This document shows positions 1-12,360 of a stretch of 64,000 nt of DNA, piece after piece. Within the stretch, counting starts at the first letter, position 1. The number at the start of each line of letters is the position of its first letter. Under the pieces are notes generated by a model that saw only the letters and a program-made list of their open reading frames with translations, had not been told where the DNA came from and ran no database searches. The position numbers were made by a program, and so were the translations under genes. The stretch is taken from positions 322,358 through 386,357 of the forward strand of contig CALYLW010000285.1 in the NCBI GenBank assembly GCA_944989445.1, read 5' to 3'. This DNA is from Ampullaceana balthica (Eukaryota; Mollusca; Gastropoda; Lymnaeidae).

Positions 1-149
1 CGCAATAATCCTCTGACGAGGAGGGGCGTCTGCAACAGGTAAGAAGCAGGTTTCGAGTGGTTAAGAGGATTAAATCTAAGAATGTGTAGTGCGTCAGGGT
101 TAGTCTTTGTTTTTTTTTAATGGGAACAATACACAGGAACAGAATCGTT

Positions 150-363
150 AGTGAGACTCACTCATATCGTTAGTAGACTCCGCATATATTTAGAAAGACT
201 CCTCATATATTTAGTAAGACTCTTCATATATTTAGTAAGACCCCCTCATATATTTAGTAAGACTCCTCATATATTTAGTAAGACTCCTCATATATTTAGT
301 AAGACTCCTCATATATTTAGTAAGATTCCTCCTATCGTTAATGATAGTCCTCATATCGTTATG
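150..363. repeat. 21-bp minisatellite
   Basis: About ten degenerate units built around CATATATTTAGTAAGACTCC follow one another. Edge units diverge (CATATCGTTAGT variants). The 77-codon reading frame across it exists because the unit length is a multiple of three. No gene-like composition is seen. Confidence 0.85.
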
Positions 364-1017
364 TGGGGACTCGTAATTTTTTAGACCTTGATCAGAATCA
401 ACTTTTCAACGTTCACCAAGTATAAGATAAAATATTTGATTTAGGTTTAGTCTAAATGACTCGCCTAGCGCAAGAAGACCAGAGTAACACCTCCACAAAC
501 ATTGAGAAACCCTCAAGTCAAACGGCTGGCGGGCTACTAGTGACCTTTGCTAGCAGACGACCGGCCGCCTGCTGGAGTGCCCTGATTGACTGTATTCATC
601 ACTGGACACATGGCTGACGATAGAGACAGACCGGAAACTGTTCCGAGATCTTCAAAATTCATTTCAAGTGGCAGCCATGACCCGGAGCACGTCACGTGAC
701 AACAAACCGCGCCCCACGGGGCGTGGGGCGGGGTGGAGGAGAGTGAGTGTGGAGCCAGATACTAAAAGCTGATTTTAAAATGTTAAGAGACATCAGCTGA
801 AGGACAAACATATCGATGAGATTGCAATAAGGCTTTTAGATAAATAAATATATACGTTTGTAAAACAGGATTGACCGGTCCCCTGGACTGCATGTGTTAC
901 AAGGTCTTGGTTTGGTTGTAAGGCAAATACCACACAGCAGCTTTAAGATGCATTGTGATGAGTTAAACCTAACTTCGTTGGTAAAGGACATTACCATTTC
1001 AATACCTTAATATGTTG
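364..1017. other. Unassigned stretch, no gene seen
   Basis: No open frame with protein-like composition and no recognisable element. It contains a short G-rich tract near 715-736. Confidence 0.5.
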
Positions 1018-1075
1018 GTGGGAAATTAGGTGGATATGTTGTGGGGAACTGGTGGATATTTTGTGGTGAGAAATT
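1018..1075 (+). repeat. Stray copies of the 24-bp minisatellite
   Basis: Two to three degenerate units with the core AGGTGGATATGTTGTGGGGA lie 3.5 kb before the main 24-bp array that starts at 4,545. They share the GGTGGATRTGTTGTG core with that array. Confidence 0.7.
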
Positions 1076-1464
1076 AAGAGCCATGTAAATCTTGGAAATC
1101 CATTTTTATTTGCTTAATGTACGAGTTGTTATTGAGACTACAAAAATAGAAGTTGAAATTTACCATACTTTCTTTTCTTGTTAACGTGCTTTGTTTTTTG
1201 TTTGCGGTGCAATATTGCATCTCAATTTCGACCTACTTTCTGTCGTTCAATGGAGCTGAAAGTGTGTTCCCTTTTATCAACACAATGACAATAAAACGCT
1301 TGCACAACAGGAACACTTTGAAAGATCTTCACTTAGCTTGAGTGACTTATAATAGTACTTAATATTATAACATGTACATTTTCCCGAACGTCTTGTCGGC
1401 TAACAAAAAAATGACCGTAAACACATTCATGATTGGTAGTTATACAGTTACCTGCATCATCCTC
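1076..1464. other. Unassigned AT-rich stretch
   Basis: Short open frames on the + strand here show no recognisable domain. I see no repeat or element in it. Confidence 0.4.
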
Positions 1465-2250
1465 ATCATCAGTCCCGTGACCGTTGCGGTCGTTGGGGGG
1501 GGGGAGTGCATGGACACATCAACAGATAACGATCTCCATGCACTTTCATCCTTGTCCATTCCTTTATGTTATCCAGCCAGCTTTTCCGTTGTCGACCTCT
1601 TCGCCGGCCCCCTTCTACAGTGCGTTGAAGTATAATTTTTGTCAGGGTATCATGTCGCAGTACATGACTGAACCACGCCATCTTATGTCTTTTTATTGTT
1701 GTTATGATGGTTTCTTGATGACCCGCAACAGAGTTTATTCTGTCCCAAAATATTCATTGGTCTTGTGTTCTAAATAAGAGATCTGGAGAATTTTCCTCAT
1801 GCATTCGTTTTCAAATGCCTGCAGCTTGCTTTCAGTGGCTGCCATTAGTGTCCAGGTCTCACATCCGTAAAGGAATATGGCTTTGACGAGAGCTCTGTAA
1901 AGCCTGAGCTTTGTTGGCAGGCTTATGTTTTTGCTGTTCCATATTTTGGTGAACTTCGTCATTGCGGCCATTGTCGACCCAATTCTAGCTCGAATTTCAA
2001 CTTCACATGTACCATCTCTGGATATAATTGCTCCTAGATATTTAAAGTTATGTACCTCCTCCAGCTTTTGTTGGTTCATTACGATGTTGGCCATACTGGC
2101 AGCTGAGGAATTAACCAATATCTTGATTTTTTCGGAGCTAATTTCCATCCCATATGCACCTGATCTGTCTGCAAGTTTATCAGTTATCATTTAGTTCTTT
2201 ACTGCTACCAGCCAAAAGATCTATGTCATCATAAATTGTAGGTTGCATAA
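1465..2250 (-). mobile_element. Non-LTR retrotransposon (LINE) reverse transcriptase, 3' remnant
   Basis: Read on the minus strand, this is the C-terminal half of a LINE reverse transcriptase. The catalytic box reads I-Y-D-D-I-D (GAT GAC at 2225-2230) in one frame. After a frameshift near 2190 a second frame carries the RT thumb region (KYLGAIISRDG, then LYGCETWTL). After another frameshift near 1700 comes the usual basic tail (GGRRRGRQRKSWLDNIKEW). The order and motifs match jockey/RTE-type elements common in invertebrates. At least two frameshifts and a missing 5' part make it a dead copy. Confidence 0.85.
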
Positions 2251-2336
2251 GGGTCTTCCGCCTATAGAGTTGGATGTGTTGTGATCACTGAGAGTTTTCT
2301 TGCATGATTTTTTCAAGAAGATATTGAAAGTTACAT

Positions 2337-3445
2337 GCAGTTATCTCTATTTACCTCCATTTATCTCCAATTACCTTCAGTTACCTCCATTTACCTCCAA
2401 TTACCTTCAGTTACCTCCAGTTACCTCCAGTTATCTCCATTACCTCCATTTACCTCCAGTTACCTCTAGTTACCTCCAGTTACCTCCACTTACCTCCAGT
2501 TACCTCTAGTTACCTACAATTACCTCCATTTACCTCTATTAACCTCCAGTTACCTCCAGTTACCTCCAGTTACCTCTAGTTACCTCCAGTTACCTCTAGT
2601 TAACTCCAATTACCTCCAGTTACCTCTAGTTACCTCTAGTTACCTCCATTTACCTACAGTTACCTCGTGTTACCTCCAGTTACCTCTAGTTAACTCCAAT
2701 TACCTCCAGTTACCTCTAGTTAACTCCAGTTACCTCCAGTTACCTCTAGTTAATTCCAATTACCTCCAGTTACATCCAGTTACCTCTAGTTAACTCCAAT
2801 TACCTCCAGTTACATCCAGTTACATCTAGTTAACTCCAATTACCTCCAGTTACTTCTAGTTAACTCCAATTACCTCCAGTTACCTCTAGTTAACTCCAAT
2901 TACCTCCAGTTACCTCTAGTTAACGCCAATTACCTCCAGTTACCTCCAGTTACCTCTTGTTAACTCCAATTACATCCAGTTACCTAGAGTTAACTCCAAT
3001 TACCTCCAGATACCTCCAGTTACCTCTAGTTAACTCCAATTACCTCCAGTTAACTCTTGTTACCTCCAGTTACCTCTAGCTAACTCCAATTACCTCCAGT
3101 TACCTCCAGTTATCTCTAGTTACCTCCAGTTACCTCTAGTTACCTCTAGTTAACTCCAATTACCTCCAATTACCTCCAGTTACCTCAAATTACCTCCATT
3201 TACCTCCAATTACCTCCAGTTACCTCTAGTTAACTCCAATTACCTCCAGTTACCTCTAGTTAACTCCAATTACCTCCAGTTACCTCCAGTTATCTCTAGT
3301 TACCTCCAGTTACCTCTAGTTACCTCTAGTTAACTCCAATTACCTCCAATTACCTCCAGTTACCTCAAATTACCTCCATTTACCTCCAATTACCTCCAGT
3401 TACCTCCCAGTTACCTCCAATTACCTCCATTTACCTCCATTTACA
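2337..3445. repeat. 10-bp minisatellite (TTACCTCCAG)
   Basis: About 110 units of TTACCTCCAG and variants (TTACCTCTAG, TTAACTCCAA). A three-unit higher order is frequent: CCAG, CTAG, CCAA endings in turn. Near 3,100-3,400 a block of about 200 bp is duplicated. Degenerate GTCACTCTGACAGT-like repeats follow to about 3,600. Confidence 0.95.
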
Positions 3446-3811
3446 CAAATGTTACACCTGACTATAGTAACAGTATTTCACCACTGACATCGAGTCACTC
3501 TGACAGTAGGTCAACACTAACAGTTGGTCACTCTGACAGTGTGTCACCACCGACCATTGGTCACTCCATTAGGTCTCTCTGAAATATGTTCTCCACTGAC
3601 ACTTAATGCGATTTTATTTTATTCGCGCTCTTACCGTTAGTTGTATGTTTCAACCCACATATGTCTTCAAAAATTAAAATGAACAAAATAGAAATAAACA
3701 CAAAATATATATTTTTTAAATTACTTTGTTTCTTAATGAACAAAAAGTTATATATTTTTAATGTCTTGATATGTTCAACATAGTACATGTATTTTATTTA
3801 ATGACCAAGTG

Positions 3812-3965
3812 CCAACTAAACTTATCTAATCTTATCTTATCTAATACAGACGCTCCTTCTATAAAAATAAGATTATTGCATCCGACGCTTATCGGTAGTG
3901 TTTTGTCTTTCATTTTATTAGATTTTTTAATGTTGAAACGACCAACTCAAAAAATCTTGAATAAA
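3812..3965 (-). mobile_element. LINE 3' end with GATAA-type tail
   Basis: A TTATCTAATCTTATCTTATC tail is followed by ACAGACGCTCCTTCTATA. The same block occurs at 15,930-16,040 and, inverted, at 18,400-18,530. The shared tail marks three insertions from one LINE family; this copy reads on the minus strand and is truncated. Confidence 0.7.
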
Positions 3966-4544
3966 AAAGTTATATTAGAAACAGAAAAAATACATAGAAT
4001 TCACATATTTATATTATATTTATGTATCCTATAAGGGTAATTTTAAAATTTTACTTATTTTAATTCAATTTATTTTTTTTCGTCACTGAATTTAAAAGTA
4101 TTCAAAACAATTTAAGAGTGTACTTTTTATATTTTTTTAAGCATGTTAAATTTCTTTAGTGCAGTTCTGAGATAAAACCATTGATTAAAAAATATTTTAT
4201 TGATCTTATTAAAATGATTTGCAAAAAGCCTGAACTGCTGAAATTAATGTTGATATTTAAAACTTCTCAGTGTTTAAAAATCAATTTTCAAGTAACCCAT
4301 AACCAACAACCAATCAATAACTATGTGCTACATTCTTAGATACTCAATTCTATTTAAGAGATCTTTCATGGGAAGAAAAAACGAGAAAACTGATATGTGA
4401 CAAAATGTCTTGACGTCAGCTGAGATTGTGTCGGACATGTGGTCAGCTGTGACCAGCGCTATCACATCTAGTCTCAGTTTCTGTCTGATGGGGAGATGTG
4501 ATGGACTGGTGCGTCGTTAAGATGGGATGGTGAGATGGGATAGT
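3966..4544. other. AT-rich unassigned sequence
   Basis: No coding signal or recognisable element was found before the 24-bp array begins. Confidence 0.4.
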
Positions 4545-7500
4545 CAAAATAATAGGTGGATATTTTGGTGGGAAATAGGTGGATGTGTTGTGTGGGGAAT
4601 AGGTGGATTTGTTGTGTGGGAAATAGGTGGATGTGTTGTGTGGGGAATAGGTGGATGTGTTGTGTGGGGAATGGGTGGATGTGGTGTGTGTGGAATAGGT
4701 GGATATGTTGTGTGGGGAATAGGTGCATGTGTTGTGTGTGGAATAGGTGGATGTGTTGTGTGGGGAATAGGTGGATGTGTTTTGTGGAAATAGGTGGATA
4801 TGTTGTGTGGGGAATGGGTGGATGTGTTGTGTGGAAATAGGTGGGTGTGTTGTGTGAGGAATAGGTGGATGTGTTGTGTGGGGAATAGGTGGATGTGTTG
4901 TGTGGGGAATAGGTGGATGTGTTGTGTGGGGAATGGGTGGATGTGTTGTGTGGGGAATGGGTGGATATGTTGTGTGGCGAATGGTTGGATATGTTGTGTG
5001 GGGAATGGTTGGATATGTTGTGTGGAAATATGTGGATGTGTTGTGTGGGGAATGGGTGAACGTGTTGTGTGGAAATAGGTGGATATGTTGTGTGGGGAAT
5101 GGGTGGATGTGTTGTGTGGGGAATGGGTGGATGCGTTGTGTGGAAATAGGTGGATATGTTGTGTGGGGAATGGGTGGATGTGTTGTGTGGGGAATGGGTG
5201 GATGTGTTGTGTGGAAATAGGTGGATATGTTGTGTGGGAAATGGGTGGATGTGTTGTGTGGCGAATGGTTGGATATGTTGTGTGGGGAATGGTTGGATAT
5301 GTTGTGTGGAAATATGTGGATGTGTTGTGTGGGGAATGGGTGGATGTGTTGTGTGGAAATAGGTGGATATGTTGTGTGGGGAATATGTGGATGTGTTGTG
5401 TGGGGAATAGGTGGATGTGTTGTGTGGGGAATGGGTGGATGTGTTGTGTGGGGAATATGTGGATGTGTTGTGTGGGAAATATGTGGATGTGTTGTGTGGG
5501 GAATAGGTTTATGTGTTGTGTGGGGAATGGGTGGATGTGTTGTGTGGGGAATAGGTGGATGTGTTGTGTGGGGAATAGGTGGATGTGTTGTGTGGGGAAT
5601 AGGTGGATGTGTTGTGTGGGGAATGGGTGGATGTGTTGTGTGGGGAATAGGTGGATGTGTTGTGTGGGGAATGGGTGGATGTGTTGTGTGGGGAATATAT
5701 GGATGTGTTGTGTGGGGAATATGTGGATGTGTTGTGTGGGGAATAGGTTGGTGTGTTATTTGGGGAATGGGTGGATGTGTTGTGTGGGAAATAGGTGGAT
5801 GTGTTGTGTGGTGAATGGGTGGATGTGTTGTGTGGGGAATGGGTGGATGTGTTGTGTGGGGAATATGTGGATGTGTTGTGTGGGAAATATGTGGATGTGT
5901 TGTGTGGGGAATAGGTTTATGTGTTGTGTGGGGAATGGGTGGATGTGTTGTGTGGGGAATAGGTGGATGTGTTGTGTGGGGAATAGGTGGATGTGTTGTG
6001 TGGGGAATAGGTGGATGTGTTGTGTGGGGAATGGGTGGATGTGTTGTGTGGGGAATAGGTGGATGTGTTGTGTGGGGAATGGGTGGATGTGTTGTGTGGG
6101 GAATATATGGATGTGTTGTGTGGGGAATATGTGGATGTGTTGTGTGGGGAATAGGTTGGTGTGTTATTTGGGGAATGGGTGGATGTGTTGTGTGGGAAAT
6201 AGGTGGATGTGTTGTGTGGTGAATGGGTGGATGTGTTGTGTGGGAATTGGTGGATGTGTTGTGTGGGGAATAGGTGGATGTGTTGTGTGGGGAATGGGTG
6301 GATATGTTGTGTGGGGAATGGGTGGATGTGTTGTGTGGGGAATAGGTGGATGTGTTGTGTGGGAATAGGTGGATGTGTTGTGTGGGGAATGGATGGATGT
6401 GTTGTGTGGGGAATGGGTGGATATGTTGTGTGGGGAATGGGTGGATGTGTTGTGTGGAAATAGGTGGATATGTGGTGTGGGTTATATGTGGATGTGTTGT
6501 GTGGGGAATAGGTGGATGTGTTGTGTGGGGAATGGGTGGATGTGTTGTGTGGGGAATAGGTGGATGTGTTGTGTGGGGAATGGGTGGATGTGTTGTGTGG
6601 GGAATGGGTGGATGTGTTGTGTGGAAATAGGTGGATATGTTGTGTGGGGAATGGGTGAACGTGTTGTGTGGAAATAGGTGGATATGTTGTGTGGGGAATG
6701 GGTGGATGTGTTGTGTGGGGAATGGGTGGATGCGTTGTGTGGAAATAGGTGGATATGTTGTGTGGGGAATGGGTGGATGTGTTGTGTGGGGAATGGGTGG
6801 ATGTGTTGTGTGGAAATAGGTGGATATGTTGTGTGGGGAATAGGTTGATGTGTTGTGTGGGGAATGGGTGGATGTGTTGTGTGGAAATAGGTGGATATGT
6901 TGTGTTGGGAATATGTGGATGTGTTGTTTGTATATAGGTGGATATGTTGTGTGGGGAATGGGTGGATGTGTTGTGTGGGGAATAGGTGGATGTGTTGTGT
7001 GGGGAATGGATGGATGTGTTGTGTGGGAAATGGGTGGATGTGTTGTGTGGAAATAGGTGGATGTGTTGTGTGGGGAATAGGTGGATATGATGTGTGGGGA
7101 ATAGGTGGATGTGTTGTGTGGAAATAGGTGGATGTGTTGTGTGGGGAATAGGTGGATGTGTTGTGTGTGGAATGGGTGGATGTGTTGTGTGGGGAATGGG
7201 TGGATATGTTGTGTGGAAATAGGTGGATGTGTTGTGTGAGGAATAGGTGGATGTGTTGTGTGGGGAATATGTGGATGTGTTGTGTGGGGAATAGGTGGAT
7301 GTGTTGTGTGGGGAATGGGTGGATGTGTTGTGTGGGGAATGGATGGATATGTTGTGTGGAAATAGGTGGATGTGTTGTTTGGGGAATAGGTGGATGTGTT
7401 GTGTGGGGAATATGTGGATGTGTTGTGTGATGAATAGGTGGAGGTGTTGGGTGGGGAATAGGTGGATGTGTTGTGTGGGGAATTGGTGGATGTGTTATGT

Positions 7501-9056
7501 GGGGAATGGGTGGATGTGTTGTGTGGGGAATATGTGGATGTGTTGTGTGGGGAATATGTGGATGTGTTGTGTGGGGAATGGGTGGATGTGTTGTGTGGGG
7601 AATAGGTGGATGTGTTGTGTGGGGAATAGGTGGATGTGTTGTGTGGGGAATGGGTGGATATGTTGTGTGGGGAATGGGTGGATGTGTTGTGTGGGGAATA
7701 GGTGAATGTGTTGTGTGGGGAATAGGTGGATATATTGTGTGGGGAATGGGTGGATGTGTTGTGTGGAAATAGGTGGATATGTGGTGTTGGGTATATGTGG
7801 ATGTGTTGTGTGGGGAATAGGTGGATGTGTTGTGTGGGGAATGGGTGGATGTGTTGTGTGGGGAATAGGCGGATGTGTTGTGTGGGGAATGGGTGGATGT
7901 GTTGTGTGGGGAATGGGTGGATGTGTTGTGTGGAAATAGGTGGATATGTTGTGTGGGGAATGGGTGAATGTGTTGTGTGGAAATAGGTGGATGTGTTGTG
8001 TGGGGAATGGGTGGATGTGTTGTGTGGGGAATGGGTGGATGTGTTGTGTGGAAATAGGTGGATATGTTGTGTGGGGAATGGGTGAATGTGTTGTGTGGAA
8101 ATAGGTGGATATGTTGTATGGGGAATGGGTGGATGTGTTGTGTGGGGAATGGGTGGATGCGTTGTGTGGAAATAGGTGGATATGTTGTGTGGGGAATGGG
8201 TGGATGTGTTGTGTGGGGAATGGGTGGATGTGTTGTGTGGAAATAGGTGGATATGTTGTGTGGGGAATAGGTGGATGTGTTGTGTGGGGAATGGGTGGAT
8301 GTGTTGTGTGGAAATAGGTGGATATGTTGTTTGGGGAATATGTGGATGTGTTGTTTGGATATAGGTGGATATGTTGTGTGGGGAATGGGTGGATGTGTTG
8401 TGTGGGGAATAGGTGGAGGTGTTGTGTGGGGAATGGGTGGATGTGTTGTGTGGGGAATGGATGGATATGTTGTGTGGAAATAGGTGGATGTTTTGTGTGG
8501 GGAATAGGTGGATATGATGTGTGGGGAATAGGTGGATGTGTTGTGTGGGGAATAGGTGGATGTGTTGTGTGTGGAATGGGTGGATGTGTTGTGTGGGGAA
8601 TGGGTGGATATGTTGTGTGGAAATAGGTGGATGTGTTGTGTGGGGAATAGGTGGATGTGTTGTGTGGGGAATAGGTGGATGTGTTGTGTGGGGAATAGGT
8701 GGATGTGTTGTGTGGGGAATGGGTGGATGTGTTGTGTGGGGAATGGATGGATATGTTGTGTGGAAATAGGTGGATGTGTTGTGTGGGGAATAGGTGGATG
8801 TGTTGTGTGGGGAATAGGTGGAGGTGTTGGGTGGGGAATAGGTGGATGTGTTGTGTGGGGAATTGGTTGATGTGTTGTGTGGGGAATAGGTGGATATGTT
8901 GTGTGGGGAATAGGTGGATGTGTTGTGTGGGGAATATGTGGATATGTTGTGTGGGGAATAGGTGGATGTGTTGTGTGGGGAATAGGTGGATGTGTTGTGT
9001 GGGGAATATGTGGATATGTTGTGTGGGGAATATGTGGATATGTTGTGTGGGGAATA
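4545..9056 (+). repeat. 24-bp minisatellite, about 4.5 kb
   Basis: Roughly 190 units with core GGTGGATGTGTTGTGTGGGG. Common variants change GAATAGGTGG to GAATGGGTGG or GAATATGTGG, and a 23-bp variant has GTGGAAATAGG. A 408-bp block (17 units) is duplicated in tandem: the rare variant GAATAGGTTTATGTG occurs at 5501 and again at 5909. A second long-range duplication relates about 6,620-6,900 to 8,040-8,330. The very long open frames on both strands follow from the 24-bp period and are not genes. Confidence 0.97.
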
Positions 9057-9358
9057 GCCCTGTCAATTACCCGGGTATTAAAATTGAGCCCGCGTACCCG
9101 TGAAAATGTGGCTGTAATGTCTATACCAAAGGTAGCCAAACTGCATCTCTTCTGTTTTCACATTACGACTCGCAAACATTTATCAAATTAAAAACTTTCG
9201 TTTCAAATAATCCCTATGAAATACTTTTAACACGAAAACGCTTGAGAAGGAGTATCTGTCAAAGGGACAAAAACTCCAATGTATTTTGATACATCAATCC
9301 TCCGAATCACTCCTTCATCCACTTCTATCCTTACCATCCTAAAGAAGAACCTCATTTT
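9057..9358. other. Flank between the 24-bp array and the inverted-repeat element array
   Basis: Contains TTACCCGGGTA near 9,070. A similar CCCGGGTACCCG motif appears near 15,510, close to stray 24-bp units. No gene seen. Confidence 0.4.
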
Positions 9359-10990
9359 TAAATAGCTTATATTAACTTCACCGTCGTCTCTGTCATAATC
9401 TCTCTCTGTCTGTCTGTCTCGGGTGGTCTGAAAAAAAAAGAAATGACCCACTTCCCGTCATGCCATCGAGCTGAAATTTTGCACACTGACCCGTCTCACA
9501 TAACAATGCATAGTATCAAAATTTCAGATCGATCGAACGTACCGTAATTAAATTTATGCATTTTTAGTTTATCCTTATATAACGTAGGTAATTCAAATTC
9601 ACGGTTTGTTTTTGTTTTTTTTCCCACGTGAGAGTTTGAGTTGACGCGTTGACGCGACCCATTGAAGTACCGGCGTGCTTTTGTTTACATTTTACGTGTC
9701 ACGCTGAGCTCGGTCAAGCGATCGGTAACCAGACTTTTCCCCTCTTCCATCTCAGGGTTATGAAGCAAAGTTGAGTTAAGACTGATTCAGTCTGTAAATG
9801 TTTGTCGCGTTTGAAGATTATCAATACTGTTAGTTATGTCTCATATATAAGGGATTTATAGTCAAAAACTTTGTTTTTACGGGTTTGTTTTATTTAAATC
9901 CCTTATATTAACTTCACGGCCGTCTCTATCTCTCTCTGTCCTTCTGTCGTCATCTCTGTCTTTGGCGGGCGGAAAAACAAAAGTAAAAAATGACCCACTT
10001 CCCGTGATTCGATCGAGCTAAAGTTTGGCACACAGACCCGTCTCACTTAACAATGCATCGTTTCGAAATTTCAGATCGATCGAACGTATCGTAATGAAAT
10101 TAATGCATTTTTAGTTTATCCTAATATAACGTATGTAATTCAAATTCACGGTTTGTTTTTTTTTCACGTGAGATCTCAGTTCGCGCGTTGAAGCGACCCA
10201 TCGAAGTACCGGCGTGCTTTCGTTTACATTTTACGTGTCACGCTGAGCTCGGTTAAGCGATCGGTAACCAGACTTTTCCCCTCTTCCACCCCTCTCACCC
10301 CCCAGGGTTATGAAGCAAAGTTGAGTTAAGACAGATTCAGTCTGTAAATGTTTGTCGCTTTTGAAAATAATCAATACTGTTAGTTATGTCTCATATATAA
10401 GGGATTTATAGTCAAAAACTTTGTTTTTACGGGGATGTTTTATTTATTTTTAAATCCCTTATATTAACTTCACCGCCGTCTCTGTCGTCATCTCTCTCTG
10501 TCTGTCGGTCTTTGGCGGGCGGAAAAACAAACGTCAAAAATGACCCACCTCCCGTCATGCCATCGAGCTGAAATTTGGCACACGGACCCGTCTCACCTAA
10601 CAATGCATCGTATTAAAATTTCAGATCGATCGAACGTACCGTAATTAAATTAATGCATTTTTATTTTATCCTTATATAACGTTTGTAATTCATATTCACT
10701 GTTTGTCAATGTTGTTTTTTTCCACGTGAGAGTTTGAGTTGATGCGTTGACGCGACCCATCGAAGTCCCGGCGTGCTTTTGTTTACATTTTACGAGTCAC
10801 GCTGAGCTCGATCCAGCGATCGGTGACCAGACTTTTCCCCTCTCCCACCCCCAGGGTTATGAAGCAAAGTAGAGTTAAGACAGATTCAGTCTGTAAATGT
10901 TTGTCGCGTTTGAAAATATTCGATACTGTTAGTTATGTCTCATATATAAGGGATTTATAGTCAAAAACTTTGTTTTTACAGGTTTGTTTT
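9359..10990 (+). mobile_element. Three tandem copies of a ~510-bp inverted-repeat element
   Basis: Copies at about 9359-9858, 9895-10408 and 10451-10957. Each starts TAAATCCCTTATAT (the first is degenerate) and ends ATATAAGGGATTTA, a 14-bp inverted repeat. Each copy is followed by a shared linker containing CAAAAACTTTGTTTTTACGG. Internal landmarks are TTTCAGATCGATCGAACGTA and a CGGCGTGCTTTTGTTTACAT block. There is no coding capacity, so it looks like a non-autonomous MITE-like family. Relatives occur at 13.5-15.1, 21.7-22.2, 28.4-31.0, 42.0-42.6 and 50.6-51.8 kb. Confidence 0.8.
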
Positions 10991-11171
10991 ATTTTAAAAT
11001 TATATTTCAGTCGTTCAAATATATTTACTGTAACAAAAATAAATGAAAGGTTATTTTTTTAACCTGATCAAAACAAAGGGTTGAAAAAAATTTGGGCTGG
11101 ATTTAAATTTTAAAAGTTGAAGGGGGCGATTAGTTGGTGATGTAAACTGTCACCACCCGCCCACAGGCGTC
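10991..11171. other. Linker between element array and LTR retrotransposon
   Basis: AT-rich sequence with no recognised feature. The last five bases (GCGTC) resemble the GTGTC that follows the retrotransposon. Confidence 0.5.
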
Positions 11172-11423
11172 TGTAATAGAACTTATGGTCAAGTAACAAG
11201 ACTTTAACACACTGTGTTCTGGTTAACAACAGTCTGTAATCAACTATACAATCCATTACAATCAACCACTGCGGTTACCTCTTAAACCGTCCATATATAG
11301 TCAGCCATCCTCCCAGTCCACGACCACGCACGCTTACAGTTCACATCACAAACCACGTGTTTGATACTAGTTAACTCGAACGCTCATACAATGTCAATAC
11401 AACAACACAATACTTCTCTCACA
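11172..11423 (-). repeat. LTR (3' LTR of the minus-strand element)
   Basis: Near-identical to 13241-13493, with scattered substitutions and small indels, for example CAACAGTCTGTAATC against CAACTGTCTTTAATC. The divergence shows the insertion is not very recent. Confidence 0.9.
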
Positions 11424-11727
11424 TCTCCCTTCTAACAAAACGAATGACCCAGATTATCAATAAGAGAATAATACAATTAAAAGCATCGAACAACTCAATA
11501 CATGAAGTCTAACACTGAATCTCCAAATGTCTTTCAAAGCACGGCACACCTTCATGTCTCTTTGTCTGGGTATCTCTTTGGTGGCTTCACCTGTCTCCCG
11601 TATCTTGTTGTTGTTGCTGTTGACTTTGCAAGCTGAGTTGCGACTGTTGCTGATGACCCATTTCTACCAACGCTGGGAGCGTGTTCTTCATGCTCTATCT
11701 CTGGTGTGTCATATTCAAAAATATCTG

Positions 11728-12360
11728 TCACACCTCTCTTCCACGAAATGCCTGTCTCAGCATGTTATTGTTTCGTCGGTATGTCATACCATCGTTAGTC
11801 TTAACAATGTATGACCTTGGCGTCGTTGCTGCTGACACGAAGTCTGCTGGCTGCCACGAGCCTTTAGGTTTTTTCTCAATTGTTGCGTTGCTTACACGCT
11901 GAGAGTGTGTACGTCTGTTGATTCCGTCTAATTGGTCTGAATATCTCTTCTGTTTGTACCTCTGATGTTTGTTGCTGATTACGCCGTCAATTTTGATCAG
12001 ATTCAGTTGTTGACAAGCTTGCAGACCAAGAATAGTCTTTGAATGCGTCTTGACTATTTGAAACTCTAGCACTTCTGTTTTGTCTTTCACAGAGCATTTG
12101 ATTGATGTTTTGCCTACAACAGGCAATGTTTACCCCACTGTATGCCGTGAGCCTTGCTGTTGATTTCTGCAATCTTCCCATTCTAAGTTGACTCAACAAT
12201 CTGTGTGGCAGAATGTTTACTTGTGCCCTTGTGTCCAAAGTGAACACTACTTGCTTCTGTTCAAGCGTGACCACTGCTTTCCATTCATCACTCTTTGCGT
12301 GTTGCGTGGACACACTTCCTATGCAGAATGTGTCTTGACTATAGTCCCACGTGATCTTTT
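11728..12360 (-). pseudogene. Retrotransposon protease fused to the pol C-terminal end
   Basis: The protease frame carries the aspartic-protease motif as LDTRAQVN; the family normally has D-T-G-A, so the catalytic glycine is Arg here. LTAYSGV follows, then after a frame change ILGLQACQQLNLI, the end of the protease fold. The frame then passes directly to SYIVKTNDGMTYRRNNNML, typical of the last part of Ty3/gypsy pol. RT, RNase H and integrase core are absent. The protease frame lies -1 relative to gag, as usual for gag-pol overlap. Confidence 0.8.

Noticed and set aside
6482..9139. An 885-codon minus-strand open frame rich in His, Thr and Pro, and a 429-codon + strand frame rich in Cys and Trp
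   Set aside because: Both come from the 24-bp (8-codon) minisatellite; 23-bp variants merely switch between frames that all lack stops.
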